Source: Nitrospira sp. KM1 (GTDB lineage: Bacteria; Nitrospirota; Nitrospiria; Nitrospirales; Nitrospiraceae). From it: a stretch of 64,000 bases of DNA. The position numbers were made by a program, and so were the translations under genes. Below the pieces are notes generated by a model. That model was given only the letters and a program-made list of their open reading frames with translations, was not told where the DNA came from and did not search any database. The DNA is taken from contig NZ_AP022671.1 in assembly GCF_011405515.1 (NCBI RefSeq), positions 1,364,001-1,428,000 of the forward strand, read 5' to 3'. Below, piece after piece: positions 55,384-64,000 of this stretch (positions are counted from its first letter, which is position 1; each line of letters begins with the position of its first letter).

Positions 55384-56394
55384 TCACGCACTAGACTTGC
55401 CCTGTAGACACTGCTCGGCCTCCTGGACGTCGCCGCGGCTCCCGATAATCAGGGGAACCCGCTGGTGCAACGCGACCGGCTCGATGTCGAGTATTCGGTT
55501 TGTCCCTGTACTTGCAGCGCCGCCGGCCTGCTCAACGATGAGCGCCAGCGGATTGGCTTCGTACAAGAGACGTAATTTACCCTCGGGCTTTTCAGTTTCA
55601 CCGGGATAGAGATAAATCCCTCCGACCAGAAGGATTCGATGTACGTCGGCCACGAGGCAACCGGAGTATCTTCCGCTGTAGGGTCGCCGCTTGGCTTTGT
55701 CAACCAACTTGAGCTGATCGAAGTACTTGCGCATGCCCGGAGGCCACTTATTGTAGTTGCCCTCATTGGCACCATACACCGTTCCCTTGCTGGGAATCTT
55801 GATGTTCTGATGCGTCAGAAGGTATTCACCCAGCCAGGGATCGAGGGTAAACCCGTGAACCCCGTTACCGGCCGCAACGACGAGCATGGTGCTGGACCCG
55901 AACAACAAATAGCCTGCGGCCACTTGGTCGACCCCGCGACGCATGAGGTCGGCATCTGCGACCCGCCCTTCCCCGTTTCCCGGAAGCACGACTGAAAAAA
56001 TCGATCCCAGCGGCATATTCACGTCCGTATTGGATGAGCCGTCGAGCGGATCGAACAACACGAGATAGGGACTGCCTTCTCCCGCGGCGGACAAGACGAC
56101 GGGTTTTTCCATTTCTTCGGATACCAACGCACGGACCACTCCGCTCTGACGAAGAACTCTGACAAAAATCTCGTTCGCGATCTCGTCGAGTTTCTTGACC
56201 GTCTCTCCCTGAACGTTCGTCTGTCCCGTGGTACCGAGAACGTCGATCAGCCCGGCAACCCGAAGATCGCGGGCAAGCGACTTGCCGATGATGCCGATAT
56301 GCGACAGGAGCGATGTGAACGGTCCCAAACCGCCGGGAGGGACCGTACCGCACGACTTCAAAAATTGTTCAACGGTTTGAGGATGGAGAGTCAT
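55384..56394 (-). CDS. fbp: Fructose-1,6-bisphosphatase class I
   Basis: 336 aa from the ATG at 56394. LFDPLDGSSNTDVNMPLGS is the metal-site signature, and GGIYLYPGE is another family segment. It drives gluconeogenesis. It ends 29 nt before the aldolase start, which supports one transcript from the promoter at 56496-56524. Confidence 0.95.
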   Translation of the reverse strand: MTLHPQTVEQFLKSCGTVPPGGLGPFTSLLSHIGIIGKSLARDLRVAGLIDVLGTTGQTNVQGETVKKLDEIANEIFVRVLRQSGVVRALVSEEMEKPVVLSAAGEGSPYLVLFDPLDGSSNTDVNMPLGSIFSVVLPGNGEGRVADADLMRRGVDQVAAGYLLFGSSTMLVVAAGNGVHGFTLDPWLGEYLLTHQNIKIPSKGTVYGANEGNYNKWPPGMRKYFDQLKLVDKAKRRPYSGRYSGCLVADVHRILLVGGIYLYPGETEKPEGKLRLLYEANPLALIVEQAGGAASTGTNRILDIEPVALHQRVPLIIGSRGDVQEAEQCLQGKSSA

Positions 56395-56495
56395 GAATGG
56401 ATCTTGTATCAAGGGCTGGGAACATCACAAAGAATGCCCACCCTGAACGCATCAGGTCATTTGCCTTCAAAGTCATCTGAGAATGATCGTGAACA

Positions 56496-56524
56496 ATTAT
56501 AACCGGTCTCTTTGGAGCGGGCAA
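56496..56524 (-). promoter_or_regulatory. Putative promoter of the fbp-aldolase operon
   Basis: On the minus strand, TTGCCC and a perfect TATAAT are 17 nt apart, about 100 nt before the fbp ATG. Confidence 0.6.
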
Positions 56525-56536
56525 TGAATCTCGGCC

Positions 56537-57352
56537 TCAATTATTCGCCGGAGTGACGGAAGCAAATCCATTCACGAGCTCGGCAACGACCGACCCAATC
56601 ACGACCTTCGCCTTCATCCTCAGCGGGATACGACGATCGTCATTGGTGAGCCAGACCTTGATATTCCCCTGATTGAGAAAAATTCCTTGGAACGGCATGA
56701 TCACGAGGAGCCGGGCTGCTTGCAATTTTCCCCATGGTCCCTTCAACGTTTCCAATCCCTCGACACGAACTTCGAGTTTGTAATTTTTCTTGTCATGATG
56801 CACGTTCAGCGACTGCGATGTCCCGATCGTCAGCGGCATCAGCGCCCGCACATAATACAGGCAGGAAATAGCGTCCAGTGTCCCGGCTGGAATCGACAAT
56901 GTCTCGGAGACCCCGTCTTTCACTGCGGTGACAGTGCCGTCTTGATGATGGAAGGTATACTCGAAGTCGTTCTTTCGCTTCCCCTCCCTGCGCCGGAATA
57001 TCATCCGCTCCGACTGGAACGTCGAACGATCGACGGTGGATTCGACACGGTTGTCTATAGGATAGAACCTGGTCACGGTCGGACTCGAGTGCGCGGTTGT
57101 GACCAGTTTGAATGACGGGCGTCCGGCGTTCTCATCCGAATCCCGGACCTCCATCACAGCCGTACCCGCAACGAGATTCAGCCAGGAGAGTTCGTATGTG
57201 AATCGCTCACCGGAACGAACCGGTCCCCGAGCCTGACTGTCCTCGGCCAGCACATGGAGAGCGGATGGAAGCTCGGCCAGCACCATGAGAAGAATGGCTG
57301 CGACGAGCGGGGAAACGGACCGGTTCTGACGTTCGCCGGCGTGCCTGGACAA
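56537..57352 (-). CDS. DUF3108 secreted protein
   Basis: 271 aa with a TTG start at 57352, just after the algC stop at 57357; the frame goes back to 57400 but overlaps algC. The chosen start gives a good signal peptide (LVAAILLMVLAELPSALHVLA). The segments GERFTYELSWLNLVAGTAVME and TNDDRRIPLRMKAKVVIGSV match DUF3108. Function unknown. Confidence 0.8.
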   Translation of the reverse strand: MSRHAGERQNRSVSPLVAAILLMVLAELPSALHVLAEDSQARGPVRSGERFTYELSWLNLVAGTAVMEVRDSDENAGRPSFKLVTTAHSSPTVTRFYPIDNRVESTVDRSTFQSERMIFRRREGKRKNDFEYTFHHQDGTVTAVKDGVSETLSIPAGTLDAISCLYYVRALMPLTIGTSQSLNVHHDKKNYKLEVRVEGLETLKGPWGKLQAARLLVIMPFQGIFLNQGNIKVWLTNDDRRIPLRMKAKVVIGSVVAELVNGFASVTPANN

Positions 57353-57356
57353 GAAA

Positions 57357-58772
57357 TTAATGACCCAAGGACCGCTTCGCCTCTGCGAGTTCGCCTTCAA
57401 CGGTCGACCGGATGATCGCCAGGCGGTCCGGCGAAGTCGCTTCGAACCGCAAAACCAACGCGGGCTGAGTATTGGAGGCGCGTATCAACCCCCAGCCGTC
57501 CTCGAAGATCGCCCTCACTCCGTCAATGGTAACGAGGTCCCTCAAGATCAGGCCATTGCGGCCGATGGCTGCACGGGTCCTGAGGAGCTCGGAAAAGCGG
57601 TCATGGACGCGCTTCATCAAATCGAATTTGACGGAATCCGGTGTTTCATCGCGCAGTTCGGGCGTCACGGCCGTTTTGGGAAGATCGGCGACCAGTTCTG
57701 AAAGCGGACAGGAGGCCTGCGCCAGGATTTCGACCAGTCGGCAGGATGCGTAAATGGCATCGTCGTATCCAAAATACCGGTCGGCAAAAAACATATGTCC
57801 CGACATCTCTCCGGCCAGCACGGCCCGCTCACTCTTCATTTTGGACTTGATCAGCGAATGACCGGTCTTCCACATGACGGGCCTGCCGCCATGCTTGGCG
57901 ATATCGTCATAGAGACACTGGGACGCCTTGACCTCCGAGATAATCGTGCTTCCCGGGCGCGATGCGAGAATATCCCTTGCGAACACCACCATCAGGCGGT
58001 CGCCCCACAGCACCTCGCCATGTTCGTCGATCGCTCCGATACGATCGGCATCGCCGTCATACCCGATGCCGATATCGGCCTTCTCTCGTTTCACCGTCTG
58101 CATTAAATCCTGAAGATTCTCCAATACGGTCGGATCCGGGTGATGATTGGGAAACCGGCCGTCCAGATCACAATACAATCCCGTCACCCGGCAACCGAGA
58201 ATTTCCAGCGCCTGTTTGGCAACCAACGCAGCAACGCCGTTGCCGCAGTCGATCACGATATGCAGGCGTTGCGCATTCACATGCGAAAAACTTTTTCTGA
58301 GGTACTCAAGGTATTCGGGGATGATCGGATGTGCAGACAGCCGCCCGCTTCCGGAGATAAACTGCCCGGATTCCATGATCCGGCGGAGGTCTTGAATCGA
58401 TTCCCCGTGAATAGCTTCTTTGCCGACGCAGATCTTGAACCCATTATACTCCGCGGCATTATGACTCCCGGTGATCATGATCCCGCCGTCGACCGAAAGG
58501 TGGAACAATGAGAAGTACAGCAGGGGGGACGGACACACACCGATGTCCACGACATGCAGTCCGCCCTCCAGCAGTCCCTTTATGAGAGCCTTGTGAAGAC
58601 CGGGAGAACTCAATCGGCCGTCCCGTGCGACGGAGATGGTCTTGAAGCCGCGATCACGCACAAACGTGCAATAGGCGCGGCCCACCTGCTCTGCGATCGA
58701 TTCTGTCAGCTCATGTCCCACAACGCCGCGGAGATCGTATTCCCGAAATAAGCCCATACGGTTATTCTTCAC
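57357..58772 (-). CDS. algC: Phosphomannomutase/phosphoglucomutase
   Basis: 471 aa, GTG start overlapping the manC stop (GTGA). The phosphoserine loop is in GIMITGSHNAAEYNGFK (about 96-112), and the metal loop is GYDGDADRIG (about 237). Both hexose-phosphate conversions feed GDP-mannose (with manC) and dTDP-/UDP-sugars. Confidence 0.92.
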   Translation of the reverse strand: MKNNRMGLFREYDLRGVVGHELTESIAEQVGRAYCTFVRDRGFKTISVARDGRLSSPGLHKALIKGLLEGGLHVVDIGVCPSPLLYFSLFHLSVDGGIMITGSHNAAEYNGFKICVGKEAIHGESIQDLRRIMESGQFISGSGRLSAHPIIPEYLEYLRKSFSHVNAQRLHIVIDCGNGVAALVAKQALEILGCRVTGLYCDLDGRFPNHHPDPTVLENLQDLMQTVKREKADIGIGYDGDADRIGAIDEHGEVLWGDRLMVVFARDILASRPGSTIISEVKASQCLYDDIAKHGGRPVMWKTGHSLIKSKMKSERAVLAGEMSGHMFFADRYFGYDDAIYASCRLVEILAQASCPLSELVADLPKTAVTPELRDETPDSVKFDLMKRVHDRFSELLRTRAAIGRNGLILRDLVTIDGVRAIFEDGWGLIRASNTQPALVLRFEATSPDRLAIIRSTVEGELAEAKRSLGH

Positions 58773-60229
58773 GACCCGGGATTGCCGGGCGTCCTTCCGT
58801 AATCGTCCTTGAATCGTACGATATCGTCTTCGCCCAAATAAGACCCGTTCTGGACCTCGATGATATGGAGCGTGTCGCGCCCGGGATTTTCCAGACGGTG
58901 CTGCGTCTCAACCGGAATCGCCGTACTCTGTCCAACCGCGAGATCAAAGACGTCATCACCCCTCGTCACTCGTGCCATACCGGAAATCACGACCCAATGT
59001 TCACTTCTCTGATGGTGCATCTGGAGCGACAGACGGCCGCCTGATTTCACCGTCACTCGCTTGACCTTGTATCCCGGCCCCTCCTCAAGGACGGTATAAG
59101 AACCCCAGGGACGATGGACGGTCAGATGCTCCAGATGCTCCGGCGCTCCCTGTTGCTTGAGGACCTCCACCACTTTTTTGACATCCTGAGCACGGGACTT
59201 TGGACAGACGAGCGTAGCATCCGGCGTATCGACCACCACCATATCCGTCAACCCGATCGTGGCCACGACCCGCCGGTCTCCGTAGATGATCGACCGCTCG
59301 CTTCCGATATCGATGACGCGACCGCTAATGACATTGTCCGATTTGTCTTTTCGTGCCACCTCGTCCAAACTTCCCCAGCTGCCGACATCCGACCATTCGA
59401 ACGTGACCGGAACCATGGCGGCTTTCGTCGAACGCTCCATTACGCCTGTATCGATGGATACCGACGGCAGACGTTTGTATATATCCTCGATCTCTGTTCT
59501 CAATGATCCCTTTGCGAGCAGTTGCCCGATCCACTGGAGCCCTTTGTGAAGCGCGGGCTGATAGCGCGCGATTTCCCCGAGGACCGTCGCCGCACGCCAG
59601 ACAAACATGCCGCTGTTCCAATAGTAGTTGCCGTCCTTTACGTAACGCACGGCTTTCGCCATATCAGGTTTTTCCACGAACCGTTCAACCGGATGCCCTT
59701 TCAATCCACCGCGTCTCACCAAGACCTTCTCCCGGCGCGGTTTGATATATCCATATCCGGTTTCAGGGCGAATCGGCTTGATGCCGAACGTCACCAAATA
59801 TCCGTCGCGGGCCAGTTGCGTGGCGGCTGTGACTGCTGTTTCGAACGCGCCTTGTCCATTCACGATGTGATCCGCCGGCACGACCAGCATGATGGCCTCA
59901 GGATCTCGTCTCACGAGTTCCAAGGCCACGAGACCGATCGCAGGGGCGGTATTGCGGCCTTCCGGCTCGAGCACGAGATTATCTTTGATGGCATCCTTCC
60001 ATTCGCTCAATTGATCCCGGATCGAGTCGGCTTGCGCCGAATTCGTGGAAATGATGACCCGCTCGGGAGCAGCCCCCTTGACCACGCGGCGCATGGTCTG
60101 CTGAATAAGTGTCTCCTTTCCGATGATCCGAAGCAGCTGCTTTGGAAACAGATGACGGCTCAGCGGCCAGAACCGGGTTCCACTTCCTCCGGCCATGATC
60201 ACGGGATACACCGACTGACGCATGCTCAT
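58769..60229 (-). CDS. manC: Mannose-1-phosphate guanylyltransferase/mannose-6-phosphate isomerase
   Basis: 486 aa. The GTP-binding signature MAGGSGTRFWPLSRHLFPKQ is at 12-31; FVEKPDMAKAVRYV follows; the cupin isomerase half is marked by VKSGGRLSLQMHHQRSEHW near 395. It makes GDP-mannose. Overlaps the kdsC-like gene by 4 nt. Confidence 0.95.
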   Translation of the reverse strand: MSMRQSVYPVIMAGGSGTRFWPLSRHLFPKQLLRIIGKETLIQQTMRRVVKGAAPERVIISTNSAQADSIRDQLSEWKDAIKDNLVLEPEGRNTAPAIGLVALELVRRDPEAIMLVVPADHIVNGQGAFETAVTAATQLARDGYLVTFGIKPIRPETGYGYIKPRREKVLVRRGGLKGHPVERFVEKPDMAKAVRYVKDGNYYWNSGMFVWRAATVLGEIARYQPALHKGLQWIGQLLAKGSLRTEIEDIYKRLPSVSIDTGVMERSTKAAMVPVTFEWSDVGSWGSLDEVARKDKSDNVISGRVIDIGSERSIIYGDRRVVATIGLTDMVVVDTPDATLVCPKSRAQDVKKVVEVLKQQGAPEHLEHLTVHRPWGSYTVLEEGPGYKVKRVTVKSGGRLSLQMHHQRSEHWVVISGMARVTRGDDVFDLAVGQSTAIPVETQHRLENPGRDTLHIIEVQNGSYLGEDDIVRFKDDYGRTPGNPGS

Positions 60230-60789
60230 ATTCCTTCTCTTTGCGAAGAGGGATCGCTTTTCGACTGAGCGTGGAGAATCATGTCGATCACCTCCCGCAC
60301 AGCCCCCTCGCCGCCTTTCTTTGCGCAGATATAATCGACGGCTTCGAGAGTCTGGGGCATCCCATCCGCGGGAGAGGCAGAAAACCCGACCGCTTTCAAG
60401 GTTTCAAGGTCGTTGACGTCGTCTCCGATATACGCGACCTCTTCCAGCCTTAATCCATGCCGTCCGGCCATGTCCTGTACCAGGGCGAGCTTGTCGAAGA
60501 CCCCCTGGTGCACTTCTGGAATGGCGAGTTTTTCTCCTCGTCTAGCGACGAGTTTCGTCCGCTCCTGGGTCACGATCGCCGTGATCAGACCGGCCCGCTG
60601 GAGCAACTTGATGCCCATTCCGTCCCTAGTATTGAACTTCTTCCACTCGTTTCCGTCTTCAGCATAGTACATACCGGCATCCGTCAGCACTCCATCGACA
60701 TCCGTGGCGAACAATCGTATTTTCCTGAGTGCTGCGGTCGTCTTCCCAGCCCTCTTTGCATTAGTGGCGGCACTTTTTCGTCTGACCAT
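60226..60789 (-). CDS. KdsC-like HAD phosphatase (KDO-8-phosphate phosphatase type)
   Basis: 187 aa. The HAD nucleophile motif is FATDVDGVLTDAG (about 27-39), and IGDDVNDLE is the C-terminal acidic motif. This is the small, cap-less KdsC/YrbI type. AGGAGG 10 nt before the ATG at 60789. It could act on KDO-8-P or on another sugar acid phosphate; no kdsA/kdsB is in the window. Confidence 0.88.
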   Translation of the reverse strand: MVRRKSAATNAKRAGKTTAALRKIRLFATDVDGVLTDAGMYYAEDGNEWKKFNTRDGMGIKLLQRAGLITAIVTQERTKLVARRGEKLAIPEVHQGVFDKLALVQDMAGRHGLRLEEVAYIGDDVNDLETLKAVGFSASPADGMPQTLEAVDYICAKKGGEGAVREVIDMILHAQSKSDPSSQREGI

Positions 60790-60867
60790 TAAACGAGAAC
60801 CCTCCTCATAACATATCGATACAAACAAATGAGCCTGTTGTGATTCATGTCATCCATATGTGCGTAA

Positions 60868-61719
60868 TTAAGGGCGGGGCAGACTCATGGAAATCGCCTG
60901 CTTCACGAACCGTTCGAGCGCATCGTGCCAATGCGGCAATGCATCGTGCTCGCCCACCCATCGTCGCCGTGCCAACACCGAATAGGCGGGTCGGCGGGCC
61001 AACCGCCCGGCCTGCGCCGTAGTAATCGGTCGAACCTCTGTGTCGAAACCGGCCAGGCGAACGATTCGCGTAGCAAACTCATGCCAAGTACAATCTCCGG
61101 TATTCGTCACATGACAGATTCCCGTCAAACCCGAGCGAGCAAGGTCACGCAAGGCCGCTGCCAGATCATCCGCCGAAGTCGGACAGCCGCGTTGATCCGC
61201 CACGACATCGAGAGCCGGCTTTTCCGCGGCCAGCCGCATAATCGTTTTCACAAAATTGTGTCCGGTCAGTCCGTACAGCCATGCGGTCCTGACAATCAGT
61301 GTGTTGCGGCACATCTTCAATGCGACGATCTCTCCTTCGTACTTCGTGCGACCGTAGATGCTAAGGGGATTCGGCTGGTCAGTTTCTTCGTACGGTCGTG
61401 ACAGCGTTCCATCGAACACATAATCCGTAGACACATACATCAACCTGGCGCGCAATTGTTCAGCCACACGCGCGACCATCGCCGTTCCGTCGCGGTTGAT
61501 TTGTGTGGCACGAGCAGGCTCGCGCTCGGCACCATCAACATTTGTATAGGCGCCGGCATGGATGATGACTTCTGGATTCGCCTCCAGGATCTGCGCCTCG
61601 GACGATGGGTCCGTGAGATCAAACTCCGGCAAATCCTTTGCAACGATATCGTGGTCCGACAAGACCTTCTGGAGCGCGGCCCCGAGTTGGCCCCGCCCCC
61701 CCGTGATCAAGATGCGCAT
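60868..61719 (-). CDS. rmlD: dTDP-4-dehydrorhamnose reductase
   Basis: 283 aa. The Rossmann motif TGGRGQLG is at 6-13; the catalytic Tyr-x3-Lys is YGRTK (about 126-130). It makes dTDP-L-rhamnose. The start overlaps rmlB by 13 nt. Confidence 0.94.
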   Translation of the reverse strand: MRILITGGRGQLGAALQKVLSDHDIVAKDLPEFDLTDPSSEAQILEANPEVIIHAGAYTNVDGAEREPARATQINRDGTAMVARVAEQLRARLMYVSTDYVFDGTLSRPYEETDQPNPLSIYGRTKYEGEIVALKMCRNTLIVRTAWLYGLTGHNFVKTIMRLAAEKPALDVVADQRGCPTSADDLAAALRDLARSGLTGICHVTNTGDCTWHEFATRIVRLAGFDTEVRPITTAQAGRLARRPAYSVLARRRWVGEHDALPHWHDALERFVKQAISMSLPRP

Positions 61720-62735
61720 GTACGGCCTTCCTTGAGACGCCGGCGATACTGTTCCTCATAATACTGTTTGAATGCTCCGGATTTAATCGGCTGCCACCAT
61801 GGCTGATGCTGCTGATACCACTCGACCGTACTCCGAAGCCCCCGTTCGAAAGAAATCTCGGGTTTCCAGCCCAGGCGGTTGATCTTTCCGCAGTCAACTG
61901 AGTAGCGCCGATCATGGCCGGGACGATCCTGCACAAACCGGATAAGACTTTTTGGCTTGGACAAACAAGCGAGTAATTCCTCCGCGACAACCAAATTTTC
62001 CCGTTCGTTGCCGCCTCCCACGTTATACACGCTCCCGGCCTCTCCATACATCAGTACGTGCTCGATTGCTGCGCAATGGTCTTGCACGGCCAACCAATCC
62101 CGACGCTGGCGGCCGTCTCCGTACAACGGCAGGGGTTGGTCCTCGATGGCGTTCGTCACGAAGAGAGGTATGAATTTCTCTGGATACTGGTTCGGACCGT
62201 AGGTATTGCTCCCTCGTGTCACCATGACGGGGAATCGATATGTCGTCCAGTAGCTCAAGACGAGCAGTTCCCCCCCTGCCTTGCTGGCCGAATACGGACT
62301 TCGTGGCGCGAGACGGTCCTCCTCGGTGGAGGATCCTTCTTCCACACTGCCATAAACCTCGTCGGTGCTGACTTGCAAGAACCTCTTGACCCCTGCCCGT
62401 CTGGCTTCTTCGAGCAAAATCCCCGTTCCGACGACATCGGTGGACGCAAAGACGCCTGGATCAAGAATTGATCGGTCGACATGTGTTTCAGCAGCGCAAT
62501 TGATGATTCCCTCGATCTTATGATCACGAATCAACGATTCGATGAGCTGCCGATCACAAATGTCCCCGTGAACAAACCGGTACCGCGAGTCATGTTCGAG
62601 GTCTTTGACATTCAACAGATTGCCTGAATACTTGAGGGCATCCACATTCACCACCGAATGACCGCCCCGCGTGACGAGGCGCCTGACCAGATGCGACCCG
62701 ATGAATCCCGCTCCCCCGGTAACTAGAATATTCAT
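61707..62735 (-). CDS. rmlB: dTDP-glucose 4,6-dehydratase
   Basis: 342 aa. TGGAGFIGSHL (6-16) is the NAD motif; YSASKAGGE (about 148-156) carries Tyr/Lys and STDEVYGS the Asp/Glu pair. It converts dTDP-glucose to dTDP-4-keto-6-deoxyglucose. Lies between rmlA and rmlD. Confidence 0.95.
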   Translation of the reverse strand: MNILVTGGAGFIGSHLVRRLVTRGGHSVVNVDALKYSGNLLNVKDLEHDSRYRFVHGDICDRQLIESLIRDHKIEGIINCAAETHVDRSILDPGVFASTDVVGTGILLEEARRAGVKRFLQVSTDEVYGSVEEGSSTEEDRLAPRSPYSASKAGGELLVLSYWTTYRFPVMVTRGSNTYGPNQYPEKFIPLFVTNAIEDQPLPLYGDGRQRRDWLAVQDHCAAIEHVLMYGEAGSVYNVGGGNERENLVVAEELLACLSKPKSLIRFVQDRPGHDRRYSVDCGKINRLGWKPEISFERGLRSTVEWYQQHQPWWQPIKSGAFKQYYEEQYRRRLKEGRTCAS

Positions 62736-62738
62736 CTT

Positions 62739-63470
62739 TCACTCTTTCTTATTGGCACCCGTTCGACTGACCAGCTGGTTGGCAAGATGAAGTGACTCGA
62801 TGGTTCCTGCGTCCGTCCACCATCCCTCAAGCACGTCCCAGGTCAACGTTCCGGATGCGATGTACGCATTGTTGACATCCGTGATCTCAAGCTCGCCTCG
62901 TCCGGAGGGCTTGAGGGTCTTGATAATGTCGAATACGCGCGCATCATAGAAATACATGCCCGTCACGGCAAAGGAGGACCGGGGGTTCGCCGGCTTCTCC
63001 TCAATCTTGAGGACGCGATCGCCTTCCAGAATCGGCACACCGAATCGCTGCGGGTCCTTGACTTCCTTGAGCAGAATTTTCGCCCCATGGCTCTGCTTGC
63101 GAAACGCTTCGGCGGCCGAGGCAATATTGCCTTCGATGATATTGTCTCCGAGTATGACGCAGACGGGCTCACCGTCTGCAAAGTGTTCCGCCAATCGCAG
63201 CGCATCGGCGATGCCTCCCTCGCCCTCCTGATAGGTATAGTTCAGCCGTTTGAGCCGGAATTCCTTTCCATTGCCCAGCAGTTTCAGGAAATCCCCTGCG
63301 CTGTTGCCTCCGGTGACCAGCATGATTTCCTCGATGCCGGCGTTGGCCAGGGCTTGAATGGGATAGTAAATCATCGGCCGGTCGTAGACCGGAAGAAGAT
63401 GCTTGTTCGTGACTTTCGTGAGTGGGAGCAGCCTCGTTCCAAGGCCGCCGGCAAGTACGACACCTTTCAT
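62739..63470 (-). CDS. rmlA: Glucose-1-phosphate thymidylyltransferase (short type)
   Basis: 243 aa. LAGGLGTRLLPLTKVTNKHL is the nucleotidyltransferase signature; VCVILGDNI and GWWTDAGTIESL follow. It makes dTDP-glucose. It lacks the ~45-residue C-terminal extension of E. coli RmlA (about 290 aa) and resembles the shorter StrD-like group. No rmlC is in the cluster. Confidence 0.93.
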   Translation of the reverse strand: MKGVVLAGGLGTRLLPLTKVTNKHLLPVYDRPMIYYPIQALANAGIEEIMLVTGGNSAGDFLKLLGNGKEFRLKRLNYTYQEGEGGIADALRLAEHFADGEPVCVILGDNIIEGNIASAAEAFRKQSHGAKILLKEVKDPQRFGVPILEGDRVLKIEEKPANPRSSFAVTGMYFYDARVFDIIKTLKPSGRGELEITDVNNAYIASGTLTWDVLEGWWTDAGTIESLHLANQLVSRTGANKKE

Positions 63471-63617
63471 GGTTGTCCTCTTTTCTCCGGATGACGCTCA
63501 TCGGCAACTGCCGCTCGAGTAATTCCTTCATTGTATGATAACGAGTCCGGCATTCGAACGGAATTATGCTTCTCTGCGACGTCCGAGGACGACGGGCGGG
63601 CGAGGTGCCTTTGGAAA

Positions 63618-64000
63618 TCAGCCCCCGGTTTGTATCATCGGCGAATAGGTCGGGATCGCCTCCTGAAGGAGGCGAATCACTTCTTCGTCGTCCGTATGTT
63701 CGAGCGTGGCTTCCAGACGTGCAATAAGATGATCGAGGGTATCCGCGCCGGTCGTCCGGCGGCTCACCGCACGGCGAATCTTCTCGTGAGACGTCGGTTC
63801 GACCGACTCCTCCTCTTCAAAGAGTTCCTCGAACAATTTTTCACCTGGACGCAGGCCGGTATAGACGATCGGGATGTCCGCCTCTGGGACGAGTCCGGAA
63901 AGGACGATCATGTTCTTGGCAAGATCCGCAACTTTAATCTGTTCCCCCATATCGAGCACAAAGACGTCTCCGCCCTGGCCGAGAAGACTGGCCTGCAGGA
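63618..64000 (-). CDS. C-terminal part of a CapD/FlaA1-type nucleotide-sugar 4,6-dehydratase
   Basis: The 5' end is outside the window; 127 residues are seen. GGDVFVLDMGEQIKVADLAK and IVYTGLRPGEKLFEELFEEE are typical of the C-terminus of membrane CapD-type UDP-GlcNAc 4,6-dehydratases. It makes UDP-4-keto-6-deoxysugars for glycans. Confidence 0.85.
   Translation of the reverse strand, partial: LQASLLGQGGDVFVLDMGEQIKVADLAKNMIVLSGLVPEADIPIVYTGLRPGEKLFEELFEEEESVEPTSHEKIRRAVSRRTTGADTLDHLIARLEATLEHTDDEEVIRLLQEAIPTYSPMIQTGG

Overview
The window reads as a chromosomal segment of a diderm, GC-rich bacterium. Gene content (XrtA/PEP-CTERM-type exopolysaccharide genes without an exosortase in view, a GatCAB operon, archaeal-type class I aldolase with Fbp, TonB-dependent receptor, many DUF502/DUF971/DUF3108-type housekeeping genes) and the general look of the proteins suggest Nitrospirota, most likely Nitrospira. 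That assignment is an inference; no rRNA or nxr gene is present to prove it. No tRNA, rRNA, CRISPR array or complete insertion sequence was seen.

Layout. (1) 1-6945, minus strand: sugar-nucleotide and polysaccharide genes: a C-methyltransferase-like gene cut by the left edge, an SDR epimerase, an LhgO-like FAD oxidoreductase, glucose-1-phosphate cytidylyltransferase, a degenerate TylF-like methyltransferase, and a Wzt/Wzm ABC exporter whose ATPase carries a C-terminal substrate-binding domain. (2) 7020-15180, minus strand: an exopolysaccharide operon that starts with a PilZ gene, an RfaH-like NusG paralogue and a leader with an ops-like element. It continues with two Wza-like proteins, an outer-membrane barrel, a Wzz-tyrosine-kinase fusion, an initiating sugar transferase and an XrtA-type polysaccharide deacetylase. 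A LuxR-type regulator is divergent from it. (3) 16323-37335: housekeeping genes: glgA, recO, mgtE, era, ftsB-like, eno, gatB/A/C with panD inserted, glmS, glmU, then tmk, holB, metG on the plus strand. (4) 37336-44621: a more fluid region with a decayed glycosyltransferase pair, a MITE-like 387-bp inverted-repeat element, a zinc-type CDF exporter, a CobW/G3E GTPase, a PAP2 phosphatase, a TonB-dependent receptor with a small His-rich partner, and a TonB-C-domain protein bracketed by two related repeats. (5) 44770-56394: aroF/G, tatD, NYN nuclease, amidase, truA, psiF-like, cysE, ispF-ispD, PIN/TRAM, htrA, aldolase and fbp. (6) 56537-64000, minus strand: DUF3108, algC, manC, kdsC-like, rmlD-rmlB-rmlA and the end of a CapD-type dehydratase; these make activated sugars for the surface polysaccharides.

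How it fits together. The right-hand genes make GDP-mannose and dTDP-sugars, GlmS/GlmU make UDP-GlcNAc, and Fbp plus aldolase supply hexose phosphate by gluconeogenesis. The left-hand genes assemble, export and edit polysaccharides by two routes (ABC transporter and Wza/Wzc type). The most interesting point is regulatory. An RfaH-like elongation factor is encoded just upstream of the operon it probably controls, a GGCGGTAGC ops-like motif lies in the leader between them, and a PilZ (c-di-GMP-type) gene sits in front.
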